Source: Limnobacter sp.
Lineage (GTDB): Bacteria > Pseudomonadota > Gammaproteobacteria > Burkholderiales > Burkholderiaceae_B
DNA: 64,000 bases
Reading direction: 5' to 3'
NCBI GenBank assembly: GCA_029866125.1
Contig: JARWZZ010000007.1
Coordinates: 405,519 to 469,518 of the forward strand
The position numbers and the translations under genes were made by a program. Below are positions 42,211 to 51,218 of this stretch, piece by piece (position 1 is the first letter of the stretch; each line of letters begins with the position of its first letter). Below the pieces are notes generated by a model. The model had not been told where the DNA came from and made no database searches. It saw only the letters and a list, made by a program, of their open reading frames with translations.

Positions 42211-43212
42211 ATGAAAAAGTTTTTGGGTTTTGTAATAACCCTGTTCAGCCTTGGATGCCTGTGGGCTGGAATCACCTACCCCACAGTGGGCCGGTTGATT
42301 TATGAAACAGCCATTCACGCAGAAAGTGATTCCATTGGGTTTGACAAAGCGACGTATGAGGTAGATGGAGTGCCAATGGCTGTGTACCAGCCTGAAAGTC
42401 AGCCTGAAAGTCAGCCTGAGAGCCGACCCGAAAGCTTGATCAATTCAGCTGCTACGCCCAAGCCAGTCCTCATTTTGATCCACGGTTTTAGTGCCAACAA
42501 AGAATCTTGGCTGCGGTTTGCCAAGCATTTTTCCAAGGATTATCAGGTTTACATTCCAGACTTGGCTGGACATGGGGACACTGGTTTTAAGCCGGAGTGG
42601 GACTATTCTGCGCCTGCGCAAGCCAGGCTTTTACTGAAGTTGATGAACCAACTTGAGATTGAGCAAGCCCACGTCCTGGGGCATTCCATGGGTGGGTTTG
42701 TAGCCGCTACAATGGCAGTGAACTACCCGCACCGCATCCAAAGTGTTGTGCTGATAAGCCCCGCGGGTGTGGTGCCACCCAAGCCTAGCAAAATGGATGT
42801 TGTACTGGAACAGGGCAAAAACCCGCTGCTAATACAAACCCGCGAGGAATTCGCCACCCTACTGAGCATGTCCATGGGCAAGCCACCTTATGTGCCCCAG
42901 CCTGTGCGTGACTATCTGGCTGACCAATACATCGAGCAGCGTGAGCAGTTGACCCATGTTTTTGGGGACTTTCATCGAAAGGACATGTTGGACAGCCGTT
43001 TGGATGAATTGCGCAGCCCAGTCTTGGTGCTTTGGGGCAGTAAGGACGAACTGGTTGATGTGTCTTCTTTGCCAGTCTGGACGAAAGGCATTAGAAACGT
43101 CAGATCCACAGTGTATGAAGACTTAGGCCATATGCCGATGGTTGAAGACACCCCCCGAGTCGCGAAAGACGTGTGGGGGTTTCTGAACAAGGCGGGAGAA
43201 AAGAGAAACTAA
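42211..43212 (+). CDS. Alpha/beta hydrolase, lipase-like, membrane-anchored or exported
   Basis: A 333-residue alpha/beta-hydrolase with a hydrophobic N-terminus (FLGFVITLFSLGCLWAGI) that may anchor it. The nucleophile serine is in VLGHSMGGFVA near residue 160; the oxyanion region is ILIHGFSANKESW; the acid is likely Asp in LWGSKDELVD and the histidine in DLGHMPMVED. The pattern resembles monoacylglycerol lipase ABHD6-like esterases. A 12-bp repeat near residues 60-75 gives PESQPESQPESRPES. It is separate from the divergent desaturase operon but a lipid role is plausible. It ends directly against the convergent nitroreductase gene. Confidence 0.83.
   Translation: MKKFLGFVITLFSLGCLWAGITYPTVGRLIYETAIHAESDSIGFDKATYEVDGVPMAVYQPESQPESQPESRPESLINSAATPKPVLILIHGFSANKESWLRFAKHFSKDYQVYIPDLAGHGDTGFKPEWDYSAPAQARLLLKLMNQLEIEQAHVLGHSMGGFVAATMAVNYPHRIQSVVLISPAGVVPPKPSKMDVVLEQGKNPLLIQTREEFATLLSMSMGKPPYVPQPVRDYLADQYIEQREQLTHVFGDFHRKDMLDSRLDELRSPVLVLWGSKDELVDVSSLPVWTKGIRNVRSTVYEDLGHMPMVEDTPRVAKDVWGFLNKAGEKRN
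42391..42435 (+). repeat. 12-bp in-frame repeat in the hydrolase gene
   Basis: CCTGAAAGTCAG occurs twice exactly and twice in degenerate form, coding a PESQ linker between the membrane anchor and the catalytic domain. Confidence 0.8.
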
Positions 43213-44052
43213 TCAAATCTCATGAACAAATAACTCGCGTTCAAATCTGACTTGCGGCCAAAACACGCCATCATCCGCCCGCTCGCCAGCACCAATCACC
43301 ATGATTGGGAAGGCATCGTCGCTCAGCTTCAGTAGCTTGCGCACCCGTGCCTCGTCATAGCCTTCCATCATGCAAGTGTCAAAGCCGTGTGCCCGGAAAG
43401 CAAGTACCAAATTTTCGCAAGCCAAAGCTGCACTTTTGGCCGCCCACAGTTCCACTTCAGACTTGGTGTAAGGGCCGCGCGGCAAGGGTGCCACAATTCC
43501 ACCCACGTTAGACGCTACTTTTTTAACCATCGCAAAGCTGTTGAGCGGGCCCGGCGCGTAGTTGTAGGGGATTAATTGGTAATACCTGCGCACCAGGGTT
43601 GGCACCTCAGGCATGGGCCAGTCTTGAATCATTTTTTTAGAAAACTCGCTGACCCTGTCTGTCCGGGCCACGCACACGATTAGCTCTTGAGCGGTTTTGG
43701 CGGCAAGTTGGCCCAAGCAGGCCGTCACCAATTTTGTCTTTTTTTCCTTGGATTTGACCACATAAAACTCCCAAGGCTGAAGGCCGGAAGAGCAGGGTGC
43801 TAGTAAGGCCATGTCCAAGCAATCGTCCAACACTGCTTTGGGTATGGGTTTGTCTGTGAATTTGCGCACCGAGCGGCGGCTTTCAACCACCTTCTTGAAA
43901 TTGCTGACGCTGATGCCTTCCGGGGCTGGCTCGTAATAGCGCTGCTTTCCGTCTATCTCAATTGTTTTAAATTTCTCTGTGGGGTTTTTTACTGTCTTTT
44001 TTGTTTTATTTGCTGTGCTTGTAGTCACGACTTGTACTCCTATTGATGCCAC
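43213..44052 (-). CDS. Nitroreductase-family FMN oxidoreductase
   Basis: A 279-residue flavoprotein of the nitroreductase fold. The FMN-binding VVESRRSVRKFTDKPIP is near residue 55 and LAPCSSGLQPWEFYVVKS near 90; AALACENLVLAFRAHGFDTCMMEGYDEARVRKLL and VIGAGER close the domain. The first 45 residues are a Lys/Thr-rich tail not typical of the family. It would reduce nitro-aromatics, quinones or flavins using NAD(P)H. It is divergent from the BASS transporter across about 145 bases in which I see no clear operator. Confidence 0.87.
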   Translation of the reverse strand: MASIGVQVVTTSTANKTKKTVKNPTEKFKTIEIDGKQRYYEPAPEGISVSNFKKVVESRRSVRKFTDKPIPKAVLDDCLDMALLAPCSSGLQPWEFYVVKSKEKKTKLVTACLGQLAAKTAQELIVCVARTDRVSEFSKKMIQDWPMPEVPTLVRRYYQLIPYNYAPGPLNSFAMVKKVASNVGGIVAPLPRGPYTKSEVELWAAKSAALACENLVLAFRAHGFDTCMMEGYDEARVRKLLKLSDDAFPIMVIGAGERADDGVFWPQVRFERELFVHEI

Positions 44053-44198
44053 TTATTCTGCATGTGAAATCATGTGCAATGTAGAGAATCCAGTCTATGT
44101 CAGGCAAACGACTTTGATGTGAATCCCGATGCTTGTTTGAATGGTAATGTCTCGTAAAAGATTGAAAACAAATTAGAAAAGTAAAAAAGGAGACAGAG

Positions 44199-45059
44199 TT
44201 GAACCAAAGCGTTGTTTTGAGCGTGTTTTTGCCCGTTTCATTGGGCGTCATTATGTTGGGCTTGGGCCTTGGGCTTACCCTTGCCGATTTCAAACGTGTG
44301 TTGGTGTACCCCAAAGCCGTGATTGTGGCCTTGGTGTGCCAATTGATTGTGCTGCCGATTGCCTGCTTCGGCCTGTGCTATGTATTCCAGCTGCCCCCTG
44401 TGTATGCGGTGGGCATGATGCTTTTGGCGGCGTCGCCAGGTGGAACCTCCGCCAACCTTTATAGCCACTTGGCCAACGGGGATGTGGCGCTGAATATCAC
44501 CCTAACAGCAGTGACCTCAGTACTGGCCATTTTGACTTTGCCTTTCATCGTTAACCTGTCCCTTGCACATTTTTACGATGCGGGCACCGTGTTGCCTTTG
44601 CAGTTTGACAAAGTGCTGCAAGTGTTTGCGATTGTGTTGGTGCCAGTAACGGTCGGTATGTTGGTGCGCAAACGCTTCCCCAATTTTGCCGAACGCATGA
44701 CCAAGCCGGTTAAAATTTTCTCGCTGGTGTTCTTGTTTGCTGTGGTTGGAATTGTGGCGGTTACCCAATGGGATGTGGTTACTTCTACTGGCATGACCCT
44801 GACTGCACCGGTACTGGCCTTCAATATTATTAGCCTCACAGTGGGCTACTTTGTACCGCGATTCGTAGGGATTGAGAAACGCCAAGCCACCGCCATTGGC
44901 ATGGAAATTGGTATCCACAACAGCACCTTGTCCATCACGATTGCGATGAGCGCAGCGTTGCTGAACAATCCACAAATGGCGCTTCCTTCCGCCATTTACG
45001 GCTTGATTGCGTTTATCACTGCGGCTATTTTTGGGGTGTTGGTTAACAAGACTAAATAA
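44199..45059 (+). CDS. Bile acid:sodium symporter (BASS) family transporter
   Basis: A 286-residue inner-membrane protein with about nine helices. LAASPGGTSANLYSHLANGDVALN and MEIGIHNSTLSITIAMS are the two crossover motifs typical of BASS carriers, which move organic acids with sodium. The start is a TTG at 44199, supported by AGGAG 6 bases before it and by the conserved N-terminal helix beginning at once. The substrate is unknown; bacterial members carry pantoate, keto acids or bile acids. Confidence 0.85.
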   Translation: MNQSVVLSVFLPVSLGVIMLGLGLGLTLADFKRVLVYPKAVIVALVCQLIVLPIACFGLCYVFQLPPVYAVGMMLLAASPGGTSANLYSHLANGDVALNITLTAVTSVLAILTLPFIVNLSLAHFYDAGTVLPLQFDKVLQVFAIVLVPVTVGMLVRKRFPNFAERMTKPVKIFSLVFLFAVVGIVAVTQWDVVTSTGMTLTAPVLAFNIISLTVGYFVPRFVGIEKRQATAIGMEIGIHNSTLSITIAMSAALLNNPQMALPSAIYGLIAFITAAIFGVLVNKTK

Positions 45060-45069
45060 ATTGAGTCTC

Positions 45070-45110
45070 AATTGAATCGAATTCAATTCAGTTTCAATTC
45101 ACATTGATTG
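45070..45110. promoter_or_regulatory. Operator region of the PepSY/two-component operon
   Basis: AATTGAAT-CGA-ATTCAATT (45070-45088) is a perfect 8-bp inverted repeat. It runs into a 25-base sequence (45086-45110: ATTCAGTTT, then AATTCA, then TTGA) that recurs at 47843-47867 with 21 of 25 matches. Two TTCAATTCA-like direct repeats 11 bases apart suit an OmpR-type response regulator. TATGAT (45113-45118) may be the -10 box. Confidence 0.6.
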
Positions 45111-45152
45111 GATATGATTGGGGGTCGTTTTGATCCCCATCGGTTTGTATCC

Positions 45153-45455
45153 ATGTATGCATTCGTTTTAACGGTATTGCTGAGTGTACTCGCCCCGCTT
45201 GACGCCCAGGCCAGCGGGGATGTGTCTGCGTCTGAAGTTCGCCGTCTAGAGGCGACCGGTAAAATTTTGCCCCTCCAAACCATTTTGTCGAAAGCCCGTG
45301 AAACCAAAGCTGGTCGAGTCATCGACATTGAGTTGGAATCGAAGAGTGGGCTTTGGATTTATGAACTGGAGTTGATTGAGGATTCTGGTCGAGTCTGGGA
45401 AATGAAAATCAATGCATCCAGCGGCGCATTAATTAAGTTGAAGGAAGACGACTGA
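45153..45455 (+). CDS. PepSY-domain exported protein, first of the two-component operon
   Basis: A 100-residue protein with a signal peptide (MYAFVLTVLLSVLAPLDAQA) and one PepSY domain (residues about 35-98; ETKAGRVIDIELESKSG, WIYELELIEDSG, WEMKINASSGALIKLKED). PepSY proteins are periplasmic and often accompany peptidases or metal- and stress-sensing systems. The start at 45153 is preferred over in-frame codons at 45108 and 45114, because those lie in the operator/promoter region and because the second shared operator stands at a similar distance from its gene. Its stop overlaps the response regulator start (TGATG). Confidence 0.82.
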   Translation: MYAFVLTVLLSVLAPLDAQASGDVSASEVRRLEATGKILPLQTILSKARETKAGRVIDIELESKSGLWIYELELIEDSGRVWEMKINASSGALIKLKEDD

Positions 45456-46144
45456 TGCGCATCCTATTGGTGGAGGACGATCCAGTTTTGGGTGCGGGGT
45501 TGCAAAAGCAGCTCCAGCAGTCGGCTTATGCCGTGGATTGGGTCCAATCGGGTTTGCAGGCCTTCGACTATGGGAGTGTAGAGCCTTATGACCTGTGTAT
45601 TTTGGATTTGGGCTTACCTGACCTACCCGGGCTTGACCTGTTGGAGTGGTGGCGAAAGCACGGGTGCACATTCCCAGTGATTGTGCTGACTGCCCGCGGA
45701 ACATGGCAGGAAAAAGTGTCAGGTTTGCAGAGGGGGGCGGATGACTACATGGTCAAACCCTTTCAAATTGAAGAACTGTTGGCTCGCATGAGCGTGGTCA
45801 TCAAGCGATCTTCAACCGCTGGTACTCAAGCCGGTGTACACCCTACACGTGCGAATGATTTTGGATTGGACCTAAACGAAAACACCCAATCAGTCAGGGT
45901 ACATGCCACAGGTGATGTTCATGTACTGACCCGCACAGAGTTCAGCCTTTTGCGCTTATTTGTAATGCACCCCAACCGTTTGCTATCCAAGTCTTGGTTA
46001 ACTGACCATTTGTATGACATGGACAGCGACAAAGACAGCAATGTGCTGGAGGTGTATGTTCGCCGATTGCGCACCAAAATAGGCGATGGCCTGATACAAA
46101 CCCGGCGTGGCCAAGGCTATGTATTCGGAAAGCTGCCGGTATGA
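45455..46144 (+). CDS. OmpR-family response regulator (QseB/PmrA-like)
   Basis: A 229-residue regulator with an N-terminal receiver domain (acidic pocket in LLVEDDPVL, phospho-acceptor Asp in LCILDLGLPDLPG near residue 51, Thr/Lys in VLTARG and VKPFQIEELLAR) and a C-terminal winged helix (LTRTEFSLLRLFVMHPNRLLSK, VYVRRLRTKIG, RGQGYVF). It is partner to the histidine kinase that overlaps it by four bases. The 25-bp sequence shared by its own operon and the convergent PepSY gene is its likely binding site. Confidence 0.93.
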   Translation: MRILLVEDDPVLGAGLQKQLQQSAYAVDWVQSGLQAFDYGSVEPYDLCILDLGLPDLPGLDLLEWWRKHGCTFPVIVLTARGTWQEKVSGLQRGADDYMVKPFQIEELLARMSVVIKRSSTAGTQAGVHPTRANDFGLDLNENTQSVRVHATGDVHVLTRTEFSLLRLFVMHPNRLLSKSWLTDHLYDMDSDKDSNVLEVYVRRLRTKIGDGLIQTRRGQGYVFGKLPV

Positions 46145-47454
46145 AAGTTTTCAGCTTAAAGGGGCGCTTGAATCGGCAGCTTGGAATTGCACTGTGTTTG
46201 GTTTTAATCGCCCAGTGGTTTGCAAGCAGCTTGGTGATGCGCAGCCTGTTTGAGAACAAACTCAATCATGACTTAAGCAGTCAGATGGACCTTTTAACCA
46301 GTGTGCTTCAGCGGGAGGGCAAGCAATGGCGCATTGATGAGTCTAGAGTCCCAGTGCTTTATCAAAGGCCTTATTCCGGGCACTACTATCGTGTAATTGT
46401 AGGTGGCCAGTTGTTTGAGTCCAGGTCGGTTTGGGACCATGATTGGGCAAAGCAATCCAGTGTTTACCGTCAAAATTACTGGATGGGCCCAGATGGACAA
46501 ACATTGCACTCCGCGTCACGTGACTTTCAAAAGCAAGGGTCAAAGGTTAGCTTGTGGGTTGCCGAAGATGTTTCTGAGTTTGAGCAAGATTTAACCCGCT
46601 GGCAGCTTTACAACGCGATTTTCTCGAGCCTAGTGCTGTTGGGCTTCTTGATGTTTCAAAGGTATTCAGTGGCTCACAGCATGAGCCCATTGACCGATAT
46701 TCAGCAGCAATTAAAGGCATTGCAGTCAGGCAATATTTTGCAATTGGATGAAGTGCCTTTGCAGGAAATTCAACCTTTGGTTCAGGAAATCAATCGACTT
46801 TTATCAGCTTTGGACAAGCGTTTATCCCGGTCACGGGAGGCTGCCAGTAATTTAGCCCACAGCCTTAAAACCCACTTGGGGCGGCTTCAAATCAGCAGTG
46901 AAGGTACCCCACCTGGTTTTCAAAACGAGCTTGAAGCCTTGAATTCACAACTTGCCCGGTTGATTGACCGCGAAACAAGCCGCATGCGTATTCAGGGGCA
47001 GGGCGCAAGAGAGTTTCAGACTGACCCCCTGCCAATACTGAACGCTTTAACTGAAAGTTTGCCCAAGCTGTATCCCGAAAAGCCTTTGGTGCTGACCTTG
47101 GATGCAGACCCCAATGTAAAAATGCCTGTTGACCCTGATGACTTGTTCGAGCTGGGTGGAATATTACTGGACAACGCCTGTAAATGGGCAAGAAAGCAAA
47201 TTGTAGTTTCTGTGGTTTCAGGGCGTTTGACTATACAGGATGATGGACTACCTCCCAGTGCGGACCTGCTTGAGGTGATTGGTACAAGAGGGGTGAGGGC
47301 AGACCAGCAAACCAAAGGCAGTGGCTTGGGTTTATCCATGGCACATGACATTGCTACACTTTACGACGCCGAGCTTGCTTACGATGCAAGCCCCCAACTT
47401 GGAGGCTTGCGAGTCAGCTTAAGTTGGGCCTCGCTTAAAACCAATCCTTCTTAG
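46141..47454 (+). CDS. Sensor histidine kinase (PhoQ/QseC-like)
   Basis: A 437-residue inner-membrane kinase: one helix at 12-32, a periplasmic sensor of about 125 residues, a second helix near 165, a HAMP linker, the phospho-acceptor histidine in NLAHSLKTHLGRL near residue 240, and an ATPase domain with N box (LDNACKWARKQ) and G boxes (TKGSGLGLSMAHDIA). The SLKTHL motif is PhoQ-like. It is coupled to the response regulator. Its 3' end overlaps the convergent PepSY gene by 20 bases. The signal is unknown; periplasmic PepSY proteins may modify it. Confidence 0.92.
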   Translation: MKVFSLKGRLNRQLGIALCLVLIAQWFASSLVMRSLFENKLNHDLSSQMDLLTSVLQREGKQWRIDESRVPVLYQRPYSGHYYRVIVGGQLFESRSVWDHDWAKQSSVYRQNYWMGPDGQTLHSASRDFQKQGSKVSLWVAEDVSEFEQDLTRWQLYNAIFSSLVLLGFLMFQRYSVAHSMSPLTDIQQQLKALQSGNILQLDEVPLQEIQPLVQEINRLLSALDKRLSRSREAASNLAHSLKTHLGRLQISSEGTPPGFQNELEALNSQLARLIDRETSRMRIQGQGAREFQTDPLPILNALTESLPKLYPEKPLVLTLDADPNVKMPVDPDDLFELGGILLDNACKWARKQIVVSVVSGRLTIQDDGLPPSADLLEVIGTRGVRADQQTKGSGLGLSMAHDIATLYDAELAYDASPQLGGLRVSLSWASLKTNPS

Positions 47455-47794
47455 ACTTCAGCACCGCCCCTGTTTTGGCGTCGATGTCCACTTCCCATTC
47501 GCGCCCATTTGCATCCACAATTTCAACTTCGTATTTCCAGCCTTTGCCATTTTTTCGGTCATCCAGTTCGATCTCTTTCACTACGCCTGGTGCAGATTTC
47601 AATGCGATTTGTATTGCCGACTCTTCAGAGATAAGGCCAAACTGCTTGGCCATTTCTGCAGTTTGAGCTTGATGTTGTATTGAGTTGTGGTGCTTGTGAT
47701 CATCGCTGGCTATTGCGGTACCAGCAGTTCCGAATGTTCCGATATTCAGGGCGAAAAGTGCTGCAAATGTAGTTGTGCGAGTAATGGATTTCAT
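47435..47794 (-). CDS. PepSY-domain exported protein, convergent second copy
   Basis: A 119-residue protein with signal peptide (cut near GTAIASDD), a His-rich segment (DDHKHHNSIQHQAQ) that could bind metal, and a PepSY domain (EESAIQIALKSAPGVVKEIEL, GWKYEVEIVDANGREWEVDIDAKTG). The start at 47794 has GGAG 6 bases upstream. The promoter region holds the same 25-bp sequence as the two-component operon, so it is probably a target of that response regulator. It overlaps the kinase gene tail to tail. Confidence 0.87.
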   Translation of the reverse strand: MKSITRTTTFAALFALNIGTFGTAGTAIASDDHKHHNSIQHQAQTAEMAKQFGLISEESAIQIALKSAPGVVKEIELDDRKNGKGWKYEVEIVDANGREWEVDIDAKTGAVLKSKKDWF

Positions 47795-47842
47795 GATTTC
47801 TCCTGTTGAGTGTTTGTGTTGATCCATGAATCACACTTTAAA

Positions 47843-47867
47843 CACTCAACATGAATTCAAACTGAAT
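47843..47867. promoter_or_regulatory. Second copy of the response-regulator operator
   Basis: Read on the minus strand this is ATTCAGTTT, one base, AATTCA, two bases, TTGA, one base, TG; 21 of 25 positions match 45086-45110. It ends 48 bases before the PepSY start codon, about the same distance as the first copy. Confidence 0.65.
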
Positions 47868-47902
47868 ATCCAAACCTGATGTTGTAACGCCTAACTACCC
47901 AC

Positions 47903-48745
47903 TCAAGCCACCTTGCTCCCCGGCTCTTTCAACTTCGCACGGTGGCGGCTAATGTCATCCACCTTGCGTTGTTTTTCATGCAAGAAGCTCAGCACCTCAG
48001 CCCGGTAATGGTTGTACTTGGGGTCATCCGCCAAAGCAATCCGGTTGCGGGGTTTGGGCAAATCGATATCCAAAATTTGGCCAATCCCTGCTGCGGGCCC
48101 ATTGGTCATCATCACAATGCGGTCTGACAGCAGCACTGCCTCATCCACATCATGGGTAATCATCACCACGGTGTTTTGCAATTCGCTTTGAATACGCATC
48201 ACCTCGTCTTGCAGGTGGGCCCGTGTTAAGGCGTCCAACGCGCCGAAGGGTTCATCCAGCAGCAGCACCTTAGGCATCATGGACAGGGCACGCGCAATGC
48301 CTACACGTTGCTTCATGCCGCCTGAAATTTCAGAGGGCAGGCGGTCCAGCGCATGGCTCATGTTCACCATGTCCAAGTTGTACAAAATCCACTCTTTGCG
48401 TTCTTTGGAAGTCTTCGTTTTTTTGAAGATTTTTTCCACAGCCAACTCAACGTTTTGGTACACGGTAAGCCATGGCAAAAGCGAGTGGTTTTGAAACACC
48501 ACAGCACGGTCTGGGCCGGGTGCATTCACTTCTTTGTTGTCTACAATCACCACGCCTTCAGTGGCTTTCAACAAGCCTGCAATGATGTTGAGTACCGTGG
48601 ATTTTCCGCAACCGGAGTGACCAATCAAGGAGATGAATTCACCCCGACCCACTTCCAAATTGATGTCTTTCAATACGGGGTTGGTCACGCCGTTTTTCTC
48701 AAAATTCATGTGAACTTTGGAAATGCTTAAATATCGATCGTTCAT
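47903..48745 (-). CDS. nrtD: Nitrate-type ABC transporter ATPase
   Basis: A 280-residue ABC ATPase of the nitrate/taurine/bicarbonate group: Walker A GHSGCGKST, signature SGGMKQRVGIARAL, Walker B VLLLDEPFGALDALTR, and the switch histidine in MITHDVDEA. It is the third gene after the binding protein and permease. It lacks the C-terminal binding-protein-like domain found in cyanobacterial NrtC. The C-terminal tail (KQRKVDDISRHRAKLKE) is charged. Substrate assigned from the family: nitrate or nitrite. Confidence 0.9.
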   Translation of the reverse strand: MNDRYLSISKVHMNFEKNGVTNPVLKDINLEVGRGEFISLIGHSGCGKSTVLNIIAGLLKATEGVVIVDNKEVNAPGPDRAVVFQNHSLLPWLTVYQNVELAVEKIFKKTKTSKERKEWILYNLDMVNMSHALDRLPSEISGGMKQRVGIARALSMMPKVLLLDEPFGALDALTRAHLQDEVMRIQSELQNTVVMITHDVDEAVLLSDRIVMMTNGPAAGIGQILDIDLPKPRNRIALADDPKYNHYRAEVLSFLHEKQRKVDDISRHRAKLKEPGSKVA

Positions 48746-48774
48746 GATAATTTCCTATTTAGGCCGCATTCAGT

Positions 48775-49644
48775 TTAGGCAGCACTCGTGCCGCGTGTAA
48801 TCCTGTTACCCACAAAAGCCACCAAGCGGTCCAAGAAAAAGCCCACTACACCCACGTAAACCAAAGCCAACATAATGTCGCTGATGCGTGAGGAGTTCCA
48901 AGCATCCCAAATAAAGAAGCCAATGCCCACGCCACCAATCAGCATTTCAGCCGCCACAATCGCCAACCAACTCAAACCCACACCGATGCGCAAGCCCGAG
49001 AAAATATAGGGCGCAGCAGCCGGCAACATCACCTTCCAAAAGTATTCAATGCCGTTGTGCTGAATCACCCTGGACACGTTGCGGTAATCTTCAGGAATGT
49101 TGCGAATACCCACCGAGGTGTTGATGATGATGGGCCAAATGGCCGTGATGAAAATCACGAAAATTGCAGATGGGTGGCCATCTTGAAAACCAGCCAATGA
49201 CAAAGGCAGCCAAGCCAATGGAGGCACAGTGCGCAGCACTTGGAAGAGGGGGTCCAAGCCTTTCAATGCCCAGGTGGATTGACCCACCAAAACGCCCAAA
49301 GAAACACCAGCAATCACCGCCAAAGTGTAGCCATATGCCACGCGTTTAAGGCTGGCCCAAATTTGTAGGCCCATGCCCACATCATTACCGCCGTTGTTGA
49401 AGAATGGGTTAACAATCAATTCCCAAGTTTCATCAATCACCTTGGACGGGGCGGGCAGGCGCGCGCCTGCGCCTGAGCATAAAATTTCCCATACCAAAAG
49501 CAGTAAACCGATCACAACCACCGGTGGAATCAAATCGCCCAAGGTGCTTTCAATTTTCTTGAAGGCAGCGGTTTTCATCAATGGCGTGGTTTTTTTTGCT
49601 CGGGATTCCCGGTGCAATTTCTCTAGCGTCTCAGTATTAATCAT
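48775..49644 (-). CDS. nrtB: Nitrate-type ABC transporter permease
   Basis: A 289-residue inner-membrane permease with six helices. The cytoplasmic coupling motif is in LDPLFQVLRTVPPLAWLPLS and the region WPIIINTSVGIRNIPEDYRN is typical of NrtB. It begins 4 bases after the binding-protein gene (49649) and ends 29 bases before the ATPase gene. Confidence 0.9.
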   Translation of the reverse strand: MINTETLEKLHRESRAKKTTPLMKTAAFKKIESTLGDLIPPVVVIGLLLLVWEILCSGAGARLPAPSKVIDETWELIVNPFFNNGGNDVGMGLQIWASLKRVAYGYTLAVIAGVSLGVLVGQSTWALKGLDPLFQVLRTVPPLAWLPLSLAGFQDGHPSAIFVIFITAIWPIIINTSVGIRNIPEDYRNVSRVIQHNGIEYFWKVMLPAAAPYIFSGLRIGVGLSWLAIVAAEMLIGGVGIGFFIWDAWNSSRISDIMLALVYVGVVGFFLDRLVAFVGNRITRGTSAA

Positions 49645-49648
49645 GATG

Positions 49649-51019
49649 TTACGCCTTCAACGTTTTAATCTTCAAACTGTCCAGGTAGGCTTGTGGCTTG
49701 GCTGGGTCAAACACTTTTCCGTCAAAGAATTTCTCAACGCCGCGTGAGGTTGATTTTGGAATGTCAGCTGCCGCAATTTTCAAGTCTTTTGCCGCTGCCC
49801 TCCAGATGTCCTCACGGTTGACTTGCTTGATCAAAGCCTTGGTGTCCAGTTTGGACGGCAGGTAACCCCAGCGTATGTTCTCCATCAAGAACCACAAATC
49901 ATGGCTCTGGAAGGGGTAAGAAGCTTGGTCTTTCCAGTAGCGCATTTGGTGCGGGCTGTTGGTAACCACGCGGCCTGTGCCGTAGTCAAAGTCGCCTTTC
50001 ATGCGGTCCACAATGTCAGCCATGGGCGCATTAATCCACTTACGTTGTGAGCAAATCTTGGCCACTTCTTCGCGGTTGGCTGGGTCTTCGCAGTACATTT
50101 GCGCTTCCATCACGGCCATCATCAAAGCCTTGGTGGCATTGGGGTTGGCATCCACGTAGTCCTTGCGCATTGCGAATGCCTTCTCGGGGTGATTCGCCCA
50201 AATTTCACTGGTGGTGTTGGCTGTGTAACCAATACCTTGGTGAATCAATTGAAGGTTCCAGGGTTCGCACACGCAGAAGGTATCCATGTTGCCCACTTTC
50301 ATGTTGGCAACCATTTGGGGTGGGGGCACCACAATAGTAGAAATATTTTGCGTCGGATCAATTCCGCCCGCCGCAAGCCAATAGCGCATCCATAGATCAT
50401 GGGTGCCCCCGGGGAAGGTTACGGCTGCATTCACCGGTTTACCGGTAGCCTTTTTTGCAGCCACGGCTTTGGCGAATTCCTTCGTATCTAAGCCGACTTT
50501 CAAATCCTTGTATTCATTACCTACAGATATACATTGGCCACCCAAGTTAAGTCGCGCCAAAATGTACATTGGCGTTGGAATGTTGTTGGCGGTAATGGCC
50601 CCAACAGTCATGAGGTAAGGCATGGGGGTCAAAATGTGAGCCCCGTCAATTCCACTGTTGGCCGAGCCCAGTACCAGGTTGTCCCGCGTGGTACCCCAAG
50701 ATGTTTGTTTGGTGATTTCCACGTCCGTCATGCCGTGCTTTTTGAAAAAGCCTTTTTCTTCAGCAATAAAGAACGGCGCTGCATCAGTCAGCGCAATGAA
50801 TCCCAGTTTGGCTTTGGTGGTTTCCAGCTTGGTGGATTGCGCCATCACAATGGAAGGGAAACCCATTCCACCGATCGACCCCAGCCCCGCAGCCAGTCCG
50901 AACATCGAAGCTGTTTGTTTGATGAAGGTGCGGCGGTTGCCCGACATATCCGTGGCTGCATCAACAGCAGTGTTTGCAGCGCAATCTACAGCGGTTTCAG
51001 TTTTTTTTGGGGATTCCAT
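49649..51019 (-). CDS. nrtA: Nitrate-type ABC transporter substrate-binding protein
   Basis: A 456-residue NrtA/CmpA-family binding protein with a Tat signal peptide (GNRRTFIKQTASMFGLAAG). The mature protein starts with KAKLGFIALTDAAPFFIAEEKGFFKKHG, a family hallmark, and includes SGIDGAHILTPMPYLMTVG. The family binds nitrate, nitrite or bicarbonate. Regulation points to nitrogen: a sigma-54 promoter and NtrC-like site lie upstream. No nitrate reductase gene is in the window. The start codon is followed by a run of eight A after CCCC (51001-51012 region), a possible slippage site. Confidence 0.9.
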   Translation of the reverse strand: MESPKKTETAVDCAANTAVDAATDMSGNRRTFIKQTASMFGLAAGLGSIGGMGFPSIVMAQSTKLETTKAKLGFIALTDAAPFFIAEEKGFFKKHGMTDVEITKQTSWGTTRDNLVLGSANSGIDGAHILTPMPYLMTVGAITANNIPTPMYILARLNLGGQCISVGNEYKDLKVGLDTKEFAKAVAAKKATGKPVNAAVTFPGGTHDLWMRYWLAAGGIDPTQNISTIVVPPPQMVANMKVGNMDTFCVCEPWNLQLIHQGIGYTANTTSEIWANHPEKAFAMRKDYVDANPNATKALMMAVMEAQMYCEDPANREEVAKICSQRKWINAPMADIVDRMKGDFDYGTGRVVTNSPHQMRYWKDQASYPFQSHDLWFLMENIRWGYLPSKLDTKALIKQVNREDIWRAAAKDLKIAAADIPKSTSRGVEKFFDGKVFDPAKPQAYLDSLKIKTLKA

Positions 51020-51052
51020 GGCAATTCCTTGTGTGGTGACTGCCTAGTGATT

Positions 51053-51068
51053 AGCGAAAGCCGTGCCA
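51053..51068 (-). promoter_or_regulatory. Sigma-54 promoter of nrtABD
   Basis: On the minus strand TGGCACGGCTTTCGCT matches the -24 (TGGCAC) and -12 (TTGCW; here TCGCT) elements with correct spacing. It lies 33 bases before the nrtA start codon, implying an NtrC-activated, nitrogen-regulated operon. Confidence 0.72.
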
Positions 51069-51218
51069 GATCATACTGGGAGTGGTTTGCAATGTATTGG
51101 TGCCTGATTTGGCTTGAATTGAAGCGTTATTTAGGCAAGTTTGAGGAAAAGTTGGTCGAACTTGGTGCGCTGCATCATACCGTGGTGCGTCAATTACCCA
51201 AATTGGAGTGCACCAAAA

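Noticed and set aside
51001..51012. Run of eight A after CCCC near the start of nrtA as a phase-variation switch
   Set aside because: The run is short and the frame is intact; without strain comparison there is no evidence of switching.
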